DNA of 64,000 bases, from positions 1 to 64,000 of the forward strand of contig NZ_CAKTTZ010000004.1 in NCBI RefSeq assembly GCF_934617235.1, read 5' to 3'. Positions 16,677 through 25,353 of the stretch are shown in pieces. The position numbers and the translations under genes were made by a program. The notes beneath the pieces are model-generated. The model saw nothing but the letters and a program-made list of their open reading frames with translations, ran no database searches and was not told where the DNA came from. Within the stretch, counting starts at the first letter, position 1. Each line of letters begins with the position of its first letter. The DNA is from an uncultured Ellagibacter sp. (lineage in GTDB: Bacteria > Actinomycetota > Coriobacteriia > Coriobacteriales > Eggerthellaceae).

Positions 16677-17918
16677 TTACTCGGCAGGCTCCATCGCGCG
16701 CTTCTCGTCATAAAGCACGTCTTCGCCCGCTTCACGCTCGAGCTGCTCGGCCTTCTTCACGGCGAGCAGGTTCGCGAACACGATCGCGCAGATGCCGGCA
16801 GCAAGCTTACCCGCAAGCACCACCACGATCAGGTTCGGCTGGAAGTTCGCCGTAAACGACAGGTGGTCGCCGAAGAGGAACGCGCAGCACACGGCGAACG
16901 CCATGCAGATGACCTTGTCCTTCGCGCGCAGGTCCTTCACCATCGAGAAAAGCGCGAGCACGTTGGCCGAACCCGCGAGCAGACCCGCCGTCGCATCGGA
17001 GGACAGGCCCACCGCACCGCCGATCTTCGCGAGCGGCTTCGCCAAGTAACGCCTGATGAGGTACACCATTGGGAATGCGCCGCAGAGCATCATGCCGATG
17101 GCGCCCGACACCTCGAGGGCACGGAAGATATCCTCTTCGTCGGCGATGATCGGGTCGAACCCAAAGCTTCCGAAAAGCGTCGACCACACGCCCGTGAAGT
17201 ACTCCACCACCACGAGCACGAACACGATCTTAAGCGCGCTTTCCATCACGCGGCCGAACACGATGAATCCCTTGATCATGGCGTCGGGCTTGAACTTGAG
17301 TCCCGCCGCAAGTGCCACGCAGATGATGATAAGCGGGATGAGGTTCACGCCAATCTGCCCCCACGAGAGCGCCAGCTGATAAGTGGCGTCGGCGTTGGTG
17401 GAAACGATCTCGCGCACCATCGGATGCGATACCGCAATGATGGCCGAGGACACAAGCACGCCGATGGGGATGGCGAGAAGGCCGCTCATCACGCCAAGCG
17501 CCAGGTACTTGCGGTCGCGCTTCTCGAGCATCTTCAGCGCCACAGGGATGGAGAACACGATGGTCGCACCCGCCATATAGCCCGTGACCATGGCCATGAT
17601 CCAGCTTTCGCGCGTCTCAGCGAGCGCGTCGGCAAGCTGATAACCACCCATGTCGACGGCGATAAACGTGGTCGCCGCCATCGCAGGGTCTGCGCCGACA
17701 GCAGAATACGCTGGGCCGAAAACCGTGCTCACGAATGCAGTGAGATACGGCGCCGACGCCATGATGCCCGCAACCGGCAAGAAAATCGGGCCAATCGAGT
17801 CGATGCCGGCGACGAACTGCTGCCCAAGCTCGCTTTCGGGCTTGATGACACTCGCCAAGCATCCGGCGATTGCGCACGCCATGATGATGTAGACCACAAT
17901 GGTTCCGATAAGTTCCAC
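16677..17918 (-). CDS. eutH: EutH-family ethanolamine permease
   Basis: 413 residues, eleven or so hydrophobic segments, matching EutH ethanolamine permeases in length and in segments such as GPIFLPVAGIMASAPYL, DMGGYQLA and GLLAGSANVLALF. The GTG at 17918 has GGAAGGAAG upstream; a TTG 24 bases earlier lacks a ribosome site. EutH normally sits in eut operons with ammonia-lyase and microcompartment genes, none of which are here. Its position between two kinase genes suggests it feeds ethanolamine (or choline) to the LicA kinases for surface decoration instead of catabolism. That substrate role is inference. Confidence 0.86.
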   Translation of the reverse strand: MELIGTIVVYIIMACAIAGCLASVIKPESELGQQFVAGIDSIGPIFLPVAGIMASAPYLTAFVSTVFGPAYSAVGADPAMAATTFIAVDMGGYQLADALAETRESWIMAMVTGYMAGATIVFSIPVALKMLEKRDRKYLALGVMSGLLAIPIGVLVSSAIIAVSHPMVREIVSTNADATYQLALSWGQIGVNLIPLIIICVALAAGLKFKPDAMIKGFIVFGRVMESALKIVFVLVVVEYFTGVWSTLFGSFGFDPIIADEEDIFRALEVSGAIGMMLCGAFPMVYLIRRYLAKPLAKIGGAVGLSSDATAGLLAGSANVLALFSMVKDLRAKDKVICMAFAVCCAFLFGDHLSFTANFQPNLIVVVLAGKLAAGICAIVFANLLAVKKAEQLEREAGEDVLYDEKRAMEPAE

Positions 17919-17987
17919 GAGCTTCCTTCCAATCAATCGCAAACGTCGCCCAGTCGGCGGGCAACTTCAACAAAATGCGGATGCGCC

Positions 17988-19769
17988 TTAAGCGACCTGC
18001 TCAGGCGCCGATCCATAAAGATCGAGCGCTAGCGCCGAATACTTCTTCGCCGTGCGATACCACAGATAGAGCCACTCTCCCACCGGGTCGCCCGTCGATT
18101 CCTTGTAGAGCGCCCAAACGAACCAGTAATACGCAGCAAGGGCGACATACGCCAAGCAGTGGCGCATCTCGGCATCGGTCGGGGTCCGCCCGAAGTAAAG
18201 CTCGATCGCATGGCGGGCCTCATCGAGCGAATAATCGGAACAGCAAATGAATGTTCCCAGATCGGAGGCATAATCCGACATCGCCGAATACTCCCAATCG
18301 ATAAGATGCATCTCGTCGCCGCGCACGAGAAAGTTCGGGCTGTAGAAGTCGTTGTGGCACAGGCACGGCTCGACGCGGTCCGAGCGCACGAACGCATCGA
18401 GCACCCCGGCCTTGCGTCCGAGCTCCTCGCGATCGGGGAACGACGGGTAGCTCTTCCGGCCGAGAAGTTCCACGATTCCCACCGCGTCGCGGTACACGTC
18501 GAAGGACCACTCGCTTTTCTCGCCGCTGTTGTGCAGGCGGCGGCCAAGCTCCATCGCTCGCTTGACGTGGTCCTCGTTGTGGTAGTCAAAGGGAACGCAA
18601 CCCTCGATGAAGCGGGAAATCTTCCAGCCCTCGGCGGGGTCTTCGTAGATGAAAGTGTCGTCGATGCCGAGCTTCTTCGCGATACCCTGCGAAAACGCCT
18701 CGCTTGCGCGGTTGATGATCTCATCGGTGCCCACGCCCGGATGGCGATACACGTACGGCACACCGCGCACCTCGAAGCGGAACGACAGGTTCGTAAGCCC
18801 CTCCTTGATGGGCACGATGCCCTCGACATCGCCGCGCGAGCATTCGAGCACGCGGCAGATGTTGTCGAGAATCGCGGAATCGACGTTCTCGATAAAGTCA
18901 TGGTCGAATTCCTTCAAGTCCGCGATGGAATCGAACTCATAGATCACGCCCGGCTCGTAGGGTCGCATGACCATGCGCAGCTCATCGAGGTGCGCGCGAT
19001 AGATGTCCTCCCACAGCTTTCCGGCGGTTTCGGGCAGGTCGTACTCGTCAACGAGAATGCGCACGAACGTCTCGGAGAACGCGCGGTCGAAATAGACGTG
19101 CCCGAGCATGCCGTACTTGTCGCGGCCGCCGACGGTCACACCGGTGATGCGCCCGTCACGTGCGGTATCGAGCAGATACTCGTTCGTTTCGCCCGCGAAG
19201 AACACGCCAGGATAGTATGCCTCGAACACATACGGCTCGAAGACGTTCTCGGTGAAATAGTCGTCCGACGAGCAGACGTAGGTGTTCCCCAACTTCTCGC
19301 GCACGAGCATGAGGGTGGAGTTGTTGTTGCGCACGGAGTAATCCGCATTCACGCGGATGGTCACGCCGAACTTGTCCTCGAGGTAGAAGAAGGCTTCCTT
19401 CATGTAGCCCACGACAACGGTGATGTCGGTGATGCCCGCCTCCTGAAGCTGGCGGATCTGCCGCTCGATGAGGACCTCGCCGCGCACCGTGAGCACGCCT
19501 TTGGGCTTCTCGTAGGAAAGCGGCGCAAACCGCGAGGAAAGGCCTGCCGCCATGATGATGGCGTTGTCGACCTTATAGGGCGAAAGCGCCTCATACCCCG
19601 CGCCGGTCACGTAGAAGTTGTCAGCAAGGCCCTCGTCAACGAGCGTGCGATACGCCGTGTTCACCGTCCCAAGCGACAGGCCGGTTGCCGTCGCGATGTG
19701 GCGCTGCGTATGGACGGCTTCGTCGCGCAGCGCGTTGAGCACCTTGAACGTGCTTTTCGTCAATGTCAT
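17988..19769 (-). CDS. Three-domain protein: winged HTH + LicC-like cytidylyltransferase + LicA-like kinase
   Basis: 593 residues. Residues 1-60 form a MarR/winged-helix DNA-binding domain (LSLGTVNTAYRTLVDEGLA). Residues about 66-300 are a nucleotidyltransferase with IIMAAGLSSRFAPL (71-84) and EKPKG, as in LicC CTP:phosphocholine cytidylyltransferases. Residues about 320-593 are a choline-kinase fold with CHNDFYSPNFLV and LIDWEYSAMSDYASD. One protein could therefore phosphorylate choline or ethanolamine and activate it to the CDP form, while the HTH may tie expression to substrate. The ATG has GGGGAG 8 bases upstream and a good promoter further up. Confidence 0.9.
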   Translation of the reverse strand: MTLTKSTFKVLNALRDEAVHTQRHIATATGLSLGTVNTAYRTLVDEGLADNFYVTGAGYEALSPYKVDNAIIMAAGLSSRFAPLSYEKPKGVLTVRGEVLIERQIRQLQEAGITDITVVVGYMKEAFFYLEDKFGVTIRVNADYSVRNNNSTLMLVREKLGNTYVCSSDDYFTENVFEPYVFEAYYPGVFFAGETNEYLLDTARDGRITGVTVGGRDKYGMLGHVYFDRAFSETFVRILVDEYDLPETAGKLWEDIYRAHLDELRMVMRPYEPGVIYEFDSIADLKEFDHDFIENVDSAILDNICRVLECSRGDVEGIVPIKEGLTNLSFRFEVRGVPYVYRHPGVGTDEIINRASEAFSQGIAKKLGIDDTFIYEDPAEGWKISRFIEGCVPFDYHNEDHVKRAMELGRRLHNSGEKSEWSFDVYRDAVGIVELLGRKSYPSFPDREELGRKAGVLDAFVRSDRVEPCLCHNDFYSPNFLVRGDEMHLIDWEYSAMSDYASDLGTFICCSDYSLDEARHAIELYFGRTPTDAEMRHCLAYVALAAYYWFVWALYKESTGDPVGEWLYLWYRTAKKYSALALDLYGSAPEQVA

Positions 19770-19802
19770 TAGAATACTCCCCAGTTAGTAATTCGAGGAA
19801 TG

Positions 19803-19832
19803 ATTCTAATGGAATACGTTCAGTTTTGTAAA
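19803..19832 (-). promoter_or_regulatory. Promoter of the HTH-LicC-LicA gene
   Basis: On the minus strand TTTACA (19827-19832) and TAGAAT (19803-19808) are spaced by 18 bases, about 33 bases before the ATG at 19769. Several overlapping TAGAAT/ATTCTA and GTATTC/GAATAC half-sites surround it. Confidence 0.6.
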
Positions 19833-19869
19833 GATTCAATCAAGAATTGAACAAATGCAGGTCAAAAGC

Positions 19870-20712
19870 TTAGGCGTACGGCCCGAAATCGAGCTCGACG
19901 GGCGCATGGTTGCGGCGTGCCTCAACCGGGGGAAGCTCGCGCCACTCGCCGTAGAGCTGGTGCAGGAAGGCCTCGGGGTCGGCGGGCGCGGGGAACTCAC
20001 ATCCCTCGAAGGTGACGGTCGAGGTCGGAAGCATCATTGAGCGCGCGTAGGGCTCGTAGGTCGCATACGCCATGACGACAAGATCATCCGAGGCAAGCGC
20101 GGGGTCGTTTCCGCAGGTAGCAGCCTTATTGAAGCGCGCCGTGACCTTCTCGTGGGGATACAGGCCGCGCGCAACGAGATGGGCCGCGCTGCAAGCCATG
20201 CGCTCGATTGCGCCGAGCGCACCCTTGTGGGGCACGACGATGCTCTTCGCATGGGAAAGATACGAGACGCTTTGCCAGAAGCGGCAGTCGCGTCGCTGCT
20301 TCGCCGCCGTCGCCGCGTCGGAAGAAAGGGCGTCATAGGGCAGCAGGTCAACGAAAATTCCCTGGTCAAACCCTGCCTCAATAGTCTCCTCCGTCGCGAA
20401 GCGCGTGCCGCGCAGCCACACCTTGCCAAACAGCGCCGCCTGATGCGGGTTCGTCTCGGGGGTCGACACGACGTATTCCTCCCCCAAAAGCGCTGGTGCC
20501 TCGACCACAAAGCGGTCGTAATCCGCGCGCGGCATGCCCAGATCGATGTCGTCGTCCCACGGAATGAAGCCCCCATGGCGAAGCGCCCCGAGCACCGATC
20601 CCGAATCGAGGAAGTACGTGATGTCCAGCTCGCGGCAAACGCGGTCGATTTCCTTCAAGATGCGCAGCTCGAGCAGCTGGAGCTTCCTTAAGTCCTTGTC
20701 TTCATATTGCAT
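19870..20712 (-). CDS. licD: LicD-family phosphotransferase (first copy)
   Basis: 280 residues. Transfers phosphocholine (or a similar phospho-group) from its CDP form to a surface glycan. The N-terminus has the LicD signature: ITYFLDSGSVLGALRHGG, then FIPWDDDIDLGM with the metal-binding Asp cluster. The start ATG has a GGTAGGACAG-type site upstream. It precedes the HTH-LicC-LicA gene by 100 bases, a gap that contains that gene's promoter. Confidence 0.92.
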   Translation of the reverse strand: MQYEDKDLRKLQLLELRILKEIDRVCRELDITYFLDSGSVLGALRHGGFIPWDDDIDLGMPRADYDRFVVEAPALLGEEYVVSTPETNPHQAALFGKVWLRGTRFATEETIEAGFDQGIFVDLLPYDALSSDAATAAKQRRDCRFWQSVSYLSHAKSIVVPHKGALGAIERMACSAAHLVARGLYPHEKVTARFNKAATCGNDPALASDDLVVMAYATYEPYARSMMLPTSTVTFEGCEFPAPADPEAFLHQLYGEWRELPPVEARRNHAPVELDFGPYA

Positions 20713-20751
20713 AGCGTTCTCTGTCCTACCTGCCCGAATAATCCCTACAAC

Positions 20752-21879
20752 CTACCATTGCGGACGAGACCCCGCCGCCGCGGCCTCGTAGAACGCCGCA
20801 AGGCGCGCTGAGGTGTCGGCGATGTCGAACCCGTGCGCGCGAACCTGATCGCACGCGTCACTGCGATCCGATTCCGCCGCCTCCGCAAGCATCCGCACGC
20901 ACTCGCCAGCCCACGCGTCAGTACCTGCAGAAAGCGGCATGCGGCGCGCGCGGTCGCTCACCACGGCAAGCTCGGGCACACCTGTCGAAGCGATGGTCGG
21001 AAGCCCCGATGCCTGCGCCTCGACCACGGAAAGCGCCAGCCCCTCGTTCACGGAGGGGAACACGAACACATCCGCCGCGCGCAGGAGATGCGGCACGTCG
21101 TCGATCACCCCGAGGAAGCGCACCGCGCCTTCGAGTCCCAGCTCACGAGCACGCTCTTTCAAGGCTCCCTCGAGCTCGCCGCGTCCAGCGCACAGGAGAA
21201 CCGCGTCGGGAAGCTCATATTTCACCTGGGCAAACACCTGCAGGAGGAACTCGTGGTTCTTCACGGGAATCAGGCGGCCCGTATGGCACACGACAGGCCG
21301 GCCTGAAAGTCCCATTTCGGCTTTCGCTTGCTCGTGCGAGACCTCGTCGCACGCGTAGCGCGCCATATCGATGCCGTTTGGCACAATGGCGAAGTGCTCG
21401 CCTTCCACAATCGCGCCCCCGAAGCGATCGAGCCCCGCCTCCCTCGAACACGCCATGAAGTAGTCGGCGACACGGCGCACGGGATGCGCGGCAACGTTGA
21501 AGGCAAGTCCCGCCAGGCCTTTCTGGTAATTCTGCGCATGGCTGTGGGCAATCGCGAAGGCACCCGTGCGCTTCGCCTCCGAAAGGTAGACAGGCGCACA
21601 CGAGCCGATATGTCCATGCACCACGCGCCACTCGGGGTGCTCGGAGAACAGCGCTCGAACACAGCGCCGATAAGCAGCCCCATTCAACCCCGTGAAGCGC
21701 GGCACGCGGAAGAAGCGCCCGCCGAGCCGCTCGATTTCGGCGTCGTAGTCGCCTTCGCGCTGCTCATGCACGAGAAAATCGAACTGGATGCGCTCGCGGT
21801 CCATCGCGCGGTACAGGTTCATCACCATGGTTTCCGCCCCGCCGCGATCCATCACGCCGATCACCTGCAGCACGCGCAT
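20752..21879 (-). CDS. GT4-type glycosyltransferase
   Basis: 375 residues, GT-B fold, retaining glycosyltransferase of the WaaG/WcaL kind. The N-terminus reads VIGVMDRGGAETMVMNLY, which binds the acceptor side. The C-terminal nucleotide-sugar site carries EGLALSVVEAQASG (E-x7-E pattern). The ATG at 21879 is chosen because AAGGAGG lies 7 bases upstream. It overlaps the flippase stop by one base (TGATG). Confidence 0.9.
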   Translation of the reverse strand: MRVLQVIGVMDRGGAETMVMNLYRAMDRERIQFDFLVHEQREGDYDAEIERLGGRFFRVPRFTGLNGAAYRRCVRALFSEHPEWRVVHGHIGSCAPVYLSEAKRTGAFAIAHSHAQNYQKGLAGLAFNVAAHPVRRVADYFMACSREAGLDRFGGAIVEGEHFAIVPNGIDMARYACDEVSHEQAKAEMGLSGRPVVCHTGRLIPVKNHEFLLQVFAQVKYELPDAVLLCAGRGELEGALKERARELGLEGAVRFLGVIDDVPHLLRAADVFVFPSVNEGLALSVVEAQASGLPTIASTGVPELAVVSDRARRMPLSAGTDAWAGECVRMLAEAAESDRSDACDQVRAHGFDIADTSARLAAFYEAAAAGSRPQW

Positions 21880-23252
21880 CAGCAAGCCTCCTTAGCATCG
21901 CCCGCACTGTCCTTCGCAACATCCCCCGCAGACCCGATAATGTGGTCGGGGCCCTTCTTCACAACTTTCACCAGAAAGAACAGCAGAATTGCCACGCCGG
22001 CAAGGCATGCGCCCGCGCCAGCGAAGCTCACGCCGTTCATGTCCCACGTATCCACGCACAAAAACGTGAGCGGGATGACGGCGAGAAACGCGACGACGTT
22101 GCCCACGAAATTCGCCCAGAAATGGCGCAGCGTGATCAGCAGGTCGCCGAAGAACCAGAGAAACGCAGTAGCGGCAGTGGAGAGGATAATCGGTTGCAGC
22201 AGGTAGACATAGGGCACAATGCTCTCGCCGAACAAAAGCGCAAGCGCCCAGGCACCGATGAACTCGAGCACGATCGCGCAGGCAACCGTAACGCCCACGA
22301 TGCCCGCGACCGTCTTCCCCAAAAGCGCCACGAAGCCGCGCGTGTCCCCCTCGAAGAACAGCTTCGGGAAGATGTCGAGCAGCGGCCCATAGAGATACTG
22401 CGCGCCCATCTGGATGACGAGTGCCGGCGCAGCGACCGAGGAGTAAATGCCGAGTGCCGCCGAGCCCACCGTGAGCGCCAGGTACTGCTTGGGAATCGCG
22501 AAGATGGCGCTCGCCGCCACCGAAGCGATCACGGCGGGAAGCGAGGTCTTCAAGAAGAAGAGCGCCTTCTTGCGGGAAAGCGAGATGCGCACGCGCTCGA
22601 AGCGCTGGCAATGCGGCAGGTCGAAGGCGAAGAGCACGACCGCCGCGGCGACGAGCATAGCGACGATCGCCGCATCGAGGTTGCGCGTCGCCCAGTAGAC
22701 CACCACGAACGCCACGAGGGTTGATACGCCCTGCAAGATGAACGACTTGCCGATGTAGTCCATGCGGCGGTTGATCTGGTCGACCCCGTGGAGGATGTCG
22801 ATCACAAGCCCCACGCCCTTGAAAGCGTAGAAGAGCGCCACCGTGATGAGCGCCTCGGGAGCGCAGGTGAGCGCCGCGTATATCATGCAGGCAACGAACG
22901 CGCCCGCAAGCGTGAAGCAGCGGAATCCCATGTACTCGCCCACCGTGTTTTCGCGGCGGATGTCGGAGATTTGGTAGGTTCCCATCTTGTAGTTGGCGAA
23001 GGTGCCGAAGATGCCCACAACCGACATAGCGAGCGAGAGCAGACCCGCATCGTCATAGCCCGACGACAGGCGCACCACGAAGATGGCGGTGAACCACTGG
23101 CAGGCGAGATAGGTCATGGAACCGATGGAGTTCCAGATCATGTTCGCCTTCACGGAAAGCTTCTCGGGTACCTCGCCTTCCGCCTTCATGTCCGCTTCGA
23201 GCACGTCATCGGCCTGAGGCGCGGCCTCCCGAGGCGTTTTCGCGTCGCTCAT
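21879..23252 (-). CDS. Polysaccharide flippase (Wzx/MATE-like)
   Basis: 457 residues with twelve to fourteen hydrophobic segments, of the oligosaccharide-flippase family that moves lipid-linked units to the outer face. A charged N-terminal tail (about 30 residues) precedes the first segment. It overlaps the LicD gene by 4 bases (ATGA) and the GT4 gene by one base, so they are translated together. It gives the cluster its own unit-export step besides the ABC exporter at 44-47 kb. Confidence 0.88.
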   Translation of the reverse strand: MSDAKTPREAAPQADDVLEADMKAEGEVPEKLSVKANMIWNSIGSMTYLACQWFTAIFVVRLSSGYDDAGLLSLAMSVVGIFGTFANYKMGTYQISDIRRENTVGEYMGFRCFTLAGAFVACMIYAALTCAPEALITVALFYAFKGVGLVIDILHGVDQINRRMDYIGKSFILQGVSTLVAFVVVYWATRNLDAAIVAMLVAAAVVLFAFDLPHCQRFERVRISLSRKKALFFLKTSLPAVIASVAASAIFAIPKQYLALTVGSAALGIYSSVAAPALVIQMGAQYLYGPLLDIFPKLFFEGDTRGFVALLGKTVAGIVGVTVACAIVLEFIGAWALALLFGESIVPYVYLLQPIILSTAATAFLWFFGDLLITLRHFWANFVGNVVAFLAVIPLTFLCVDTWDMNGVSFAGAGACLAGVAILLFFLVKVVKKGPDHIIGSAGDVAKDSAGDAKEAC

Positions 23253-24040
23253 AGGCGATAGGCTTCCATGACGTGCACGGCGCGATCGGACTCGGCGGGC
23301 GGCGTGCGCCAGTCACCGTATTCGATGGAGAGGACTTCCTCAGCCCCGGCGGGGGCAGTGTACTCGCGACCCTCGAACTTCATACGCACAGGCTTGAACA
23401 GGGATTTCGGGTAGGTCTTGTCCAGGTTTCCCTCGCCGAGGATATCGATGACGCGGTCGGCGTCGGGCGCGTTCATCTCGCGCGCGATGCCGTCGAGCTT
23501 CGCCGCGAGCTTGTAGAGGTCGGCATGTTTCGCAAACGGGCACACGATCTTCTTCGCGAGACGAACAATGGCGCTCGAACCCACCGTCGGGTCGGCGACG
23601 GCGAAGCTGCGCCAGAGCCCCACGCGGGAGTGCTTCTTCAAAAGGCCCGCACATGCAGGATCGTAGTTTTCCAAGGGGAAGATGTCCACCCACACGCCCG
23701 TGGCGGCCTTCTTCCCCACGAAGTTCTCGTAGATGACCGTGGTCGTGTCGACGATCTTCGCGAACTGGTAAATCGACGACTCGTCGCGATAGGACACAAG
23801 CTTGAAGCGCTCGGAGGTGCGCCATTCGTTGAAGTGCTCCATGAGCAGCTCGTATTGGTCGCGCATCATGACGATGTCCATGTCGTCATCCCACGGGATG
23901 AAGCCCCCGTGGCGCACGGCGCCGAGAAGCGTACCGTAGCCCAAGAAGTACTCCACGCCATGGGCGGCGCATACGCGGTCGATCTCGTCCATGATATCGA
24001 GCTCAATCGCCTTCATGTCGTCGACGGAGAGGCGCTCCAT
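23249..24040 (-). CDS. licD: LicD-family phosphotransferase (second copy)
   Basis: 263 residues with the family pattern VEYFLGYGTLLGAVRHGG and FIPWDDDMDIVMM. The start ATG at 24040 lies one base beyond the DUF2304 stop; a longer open frame upstream is antisense-like repeat coding and was not used. Only about a third of residues look shared with the copy at 19870, so the two probably have different acceptors or are old duplicates. Confidence 0.9.
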   Translation of the reverse strand: MERLSVDDMKAIELDIMDEIDRVCAAHGVEYFLGYGTLLGAVRHGGFIPWDDDMDIVMMRDQYELLMEHFNEWRTSERFKLVSYRDESSIYQFAKIVDTTTVIYENFVGKKAATGVWVDIFPLENYDPACAGLLKKHSRVGLWRSFAVADPTVGSSAIVRLAKKIVCPFAKHADLYKLAAKLDGIAREMNAPDADRVIDILGEGNLDKTYPKSLFKPVRMKFEGREYTAPAGAEEVLSIEYGDWRTPPAESDRAVHVMEAYRL

Positions 24041-24041
24041 G

Positions 24042-24503
24042 CTAGTTTTCACCTGCGCCTTCGCTCGCGGGGGTGCTCGTGGTGGCGCTTGCGGGGGTGC
24101 TCGCGGTGGCGTTCTCGGCCGCGCCAGCGCCAACGTTCGCGCCCGCGCCCGCTTCCGCATCCGTGTTCTCGATAGCGTCCAGCTCGGCAAGCGCCTCGGC
24201 CTGCGCGAGCGCCGCAACCTTGTTGCGCAACTGCGAGAGCTCGACGGTGGTGAAGAACTCGCGCACGAGCAGGATGGCGATGATGGCGAGGAACACGCAG
24301 TTCGACGGCGATTCGATGCCGAAGATGTTCGAGAAGAAGAACGCGATGTGCGGGAACACCGCCAAAAGCAGGATGACGAGCGCGAAGATGAACCAGAACG
24401 TGCTGTCGGCGATCTTCAGCTCGGAGTGGCGGATCTTGCGCAGGACGTAGATGAAGACGAGCAGCGCACAGACGATGAGCGTGATTCTGAATAAGAGGGT
24501 CAT
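24042..24503 (-). CDS. DUF2304 membrane protein
   Basis: 153 residues with three hydrophobic segments in the first 90 and an Ala/Glu coiled tail rich in ANTDAEAGAGAN-type repeats. DUF2304 proteins often neighbour GT2 dolichyl-phosphate-type transferases, as here (the GT2 stop directly abuts its ATG at 24503), and probably form a membrane complex with them. AGGAGGAG precedes the ATG. Exact activity is unknown. Confidence 0.8.
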   Translation of the reverse strand: MTLLFRITLIVCALLVFIYVLRKIRHSELKIADSTFWFIFALVILLLAVFPHIAFFFSNIFGIESPSNCVFLAIIAILLVREFFTTVELSQLRNKVAALAQAEALAELDAIENTDAEAGAGANVGAGAAENATASTPASATTSTPASEGAGEN

Positions 24504-25199
24504 TTACTTTCTCCTCCTGAACCATTGCACGATGAGAATGGACAGGCTGATGCGCAGCATGTAGGACACCGATTTCGTGAAGTTGAGGTAGCTCTCGCCA
24601 GCGGTGCGCTCGCGCATCTCCACCTGCATCTCCTCCACCTTGTAGCCATGGCGCATGAGAAGCGAGATGGTGTCAGGCTCGGGGCCGAAGTCGAGCTCGT
24701 TGGCGAACAGCGGGATCATCTTCGAGTCGAACAGGCGCATGCCCGAGGTGGGATCCTGGATGCGCTTGCGCGTGGTCACGAAGATCATCGCCGTGATGAG
24801 CGCCGAGCCCGCCATGCGCGCTGAGAAGGGCTTCTTGCAGTCGGCGAAGCGCGACCCCACGACCACGTTCGCGCCGGTCTCCTCCGCGACCTCGACCATG
24901 TCGTCGATGTAGGCTGCGGAATGCTGACCGTCGGCGTCGAACTGGATAGCGTAATCGTAGCCGTGCGCGTACGCGTACTTCATGCCGGTCTGGAACGCCC
25001 CGGCAAGACCGAGGTTCACCGGCAGCGAGATCAGATGATAACCCCGCTCGCGGCAGATGGCGGCGGTGCCGTCCTTCGAGCCGTCGTTCACGATGACGTA
25101 ATCGACGTCGGGCGCGTTCTTCCGCAAATCCTCGATCGTCGATACGATGTTCTCCTCTTCGTTATACGCAGGTATAACGGCGAGCACTCGTTTGTTCAT
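24504..25199 (-). CDS. GT2 glycosyltransferase, polyprenyl-phosphate mannose/glucose synthase type
   Basis: 231 residues. The nucleotide site reads VIPAYNEEENI, then VIVNDGSKDGT, and the metal motif is FDADGQH, with SRFADC and a DPTSGMRL segment. This pattern is typical of DPM1/GtrB-like enzymes that load a sugar onto a polyprenyl phosphate. The short C-terminal hydrophobic tail (RISLSILIVQWFRRRK) could associate with the membrane. First gene of the minus-strand cluster; GGAAGG precedes its ATG. Confidence 0.9.
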   Translation of the reverse strand: MNKRVLAVIPAYNEEENIVSTIEDLRKNAPDVDYVIVNDGSKDGTAAICRERGYHLISLPVNLGLAGAFQTGMKYAYAHGYDYAIQFDADGQHSAAYIDDMVEVAEETGANVVVGSRFADCKKPFSARMAGSALITAMIFVTTRKRIQDPTSGMRLFDSKMIPLFANELDFGPEPDTISLLMRHGYKVEEMQVEMRERTAGESYLNFTKSVSYMLRISLSILIVQWFRRRK

Positions 25200-25311
25200 A
25201 ACCTTCCAACCTGATACCGTGCAGCCCCTCGAGCGAGCGCGATGAGCTGCTTGAAATTTGACACACGATTCTTTATTTTACCTCTTTTCGATATCGTCCA
25301 CGCACTCAACC

Positions 25312-25317
25312 TATAAT
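25312..25317 (+). promoter_or_regulatory. Consensus -10 (TATAAT) before the GT4 gene
   Basis: TATAAT lies 36 bases before the GTG at 25354. No convincing -35 is seen at the usual distance. Confidence 0.45.
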
Positions 25318-25353
25318 AAGGGCGAACGAAGAGAGAGCCTTCAGGAGGAAATT

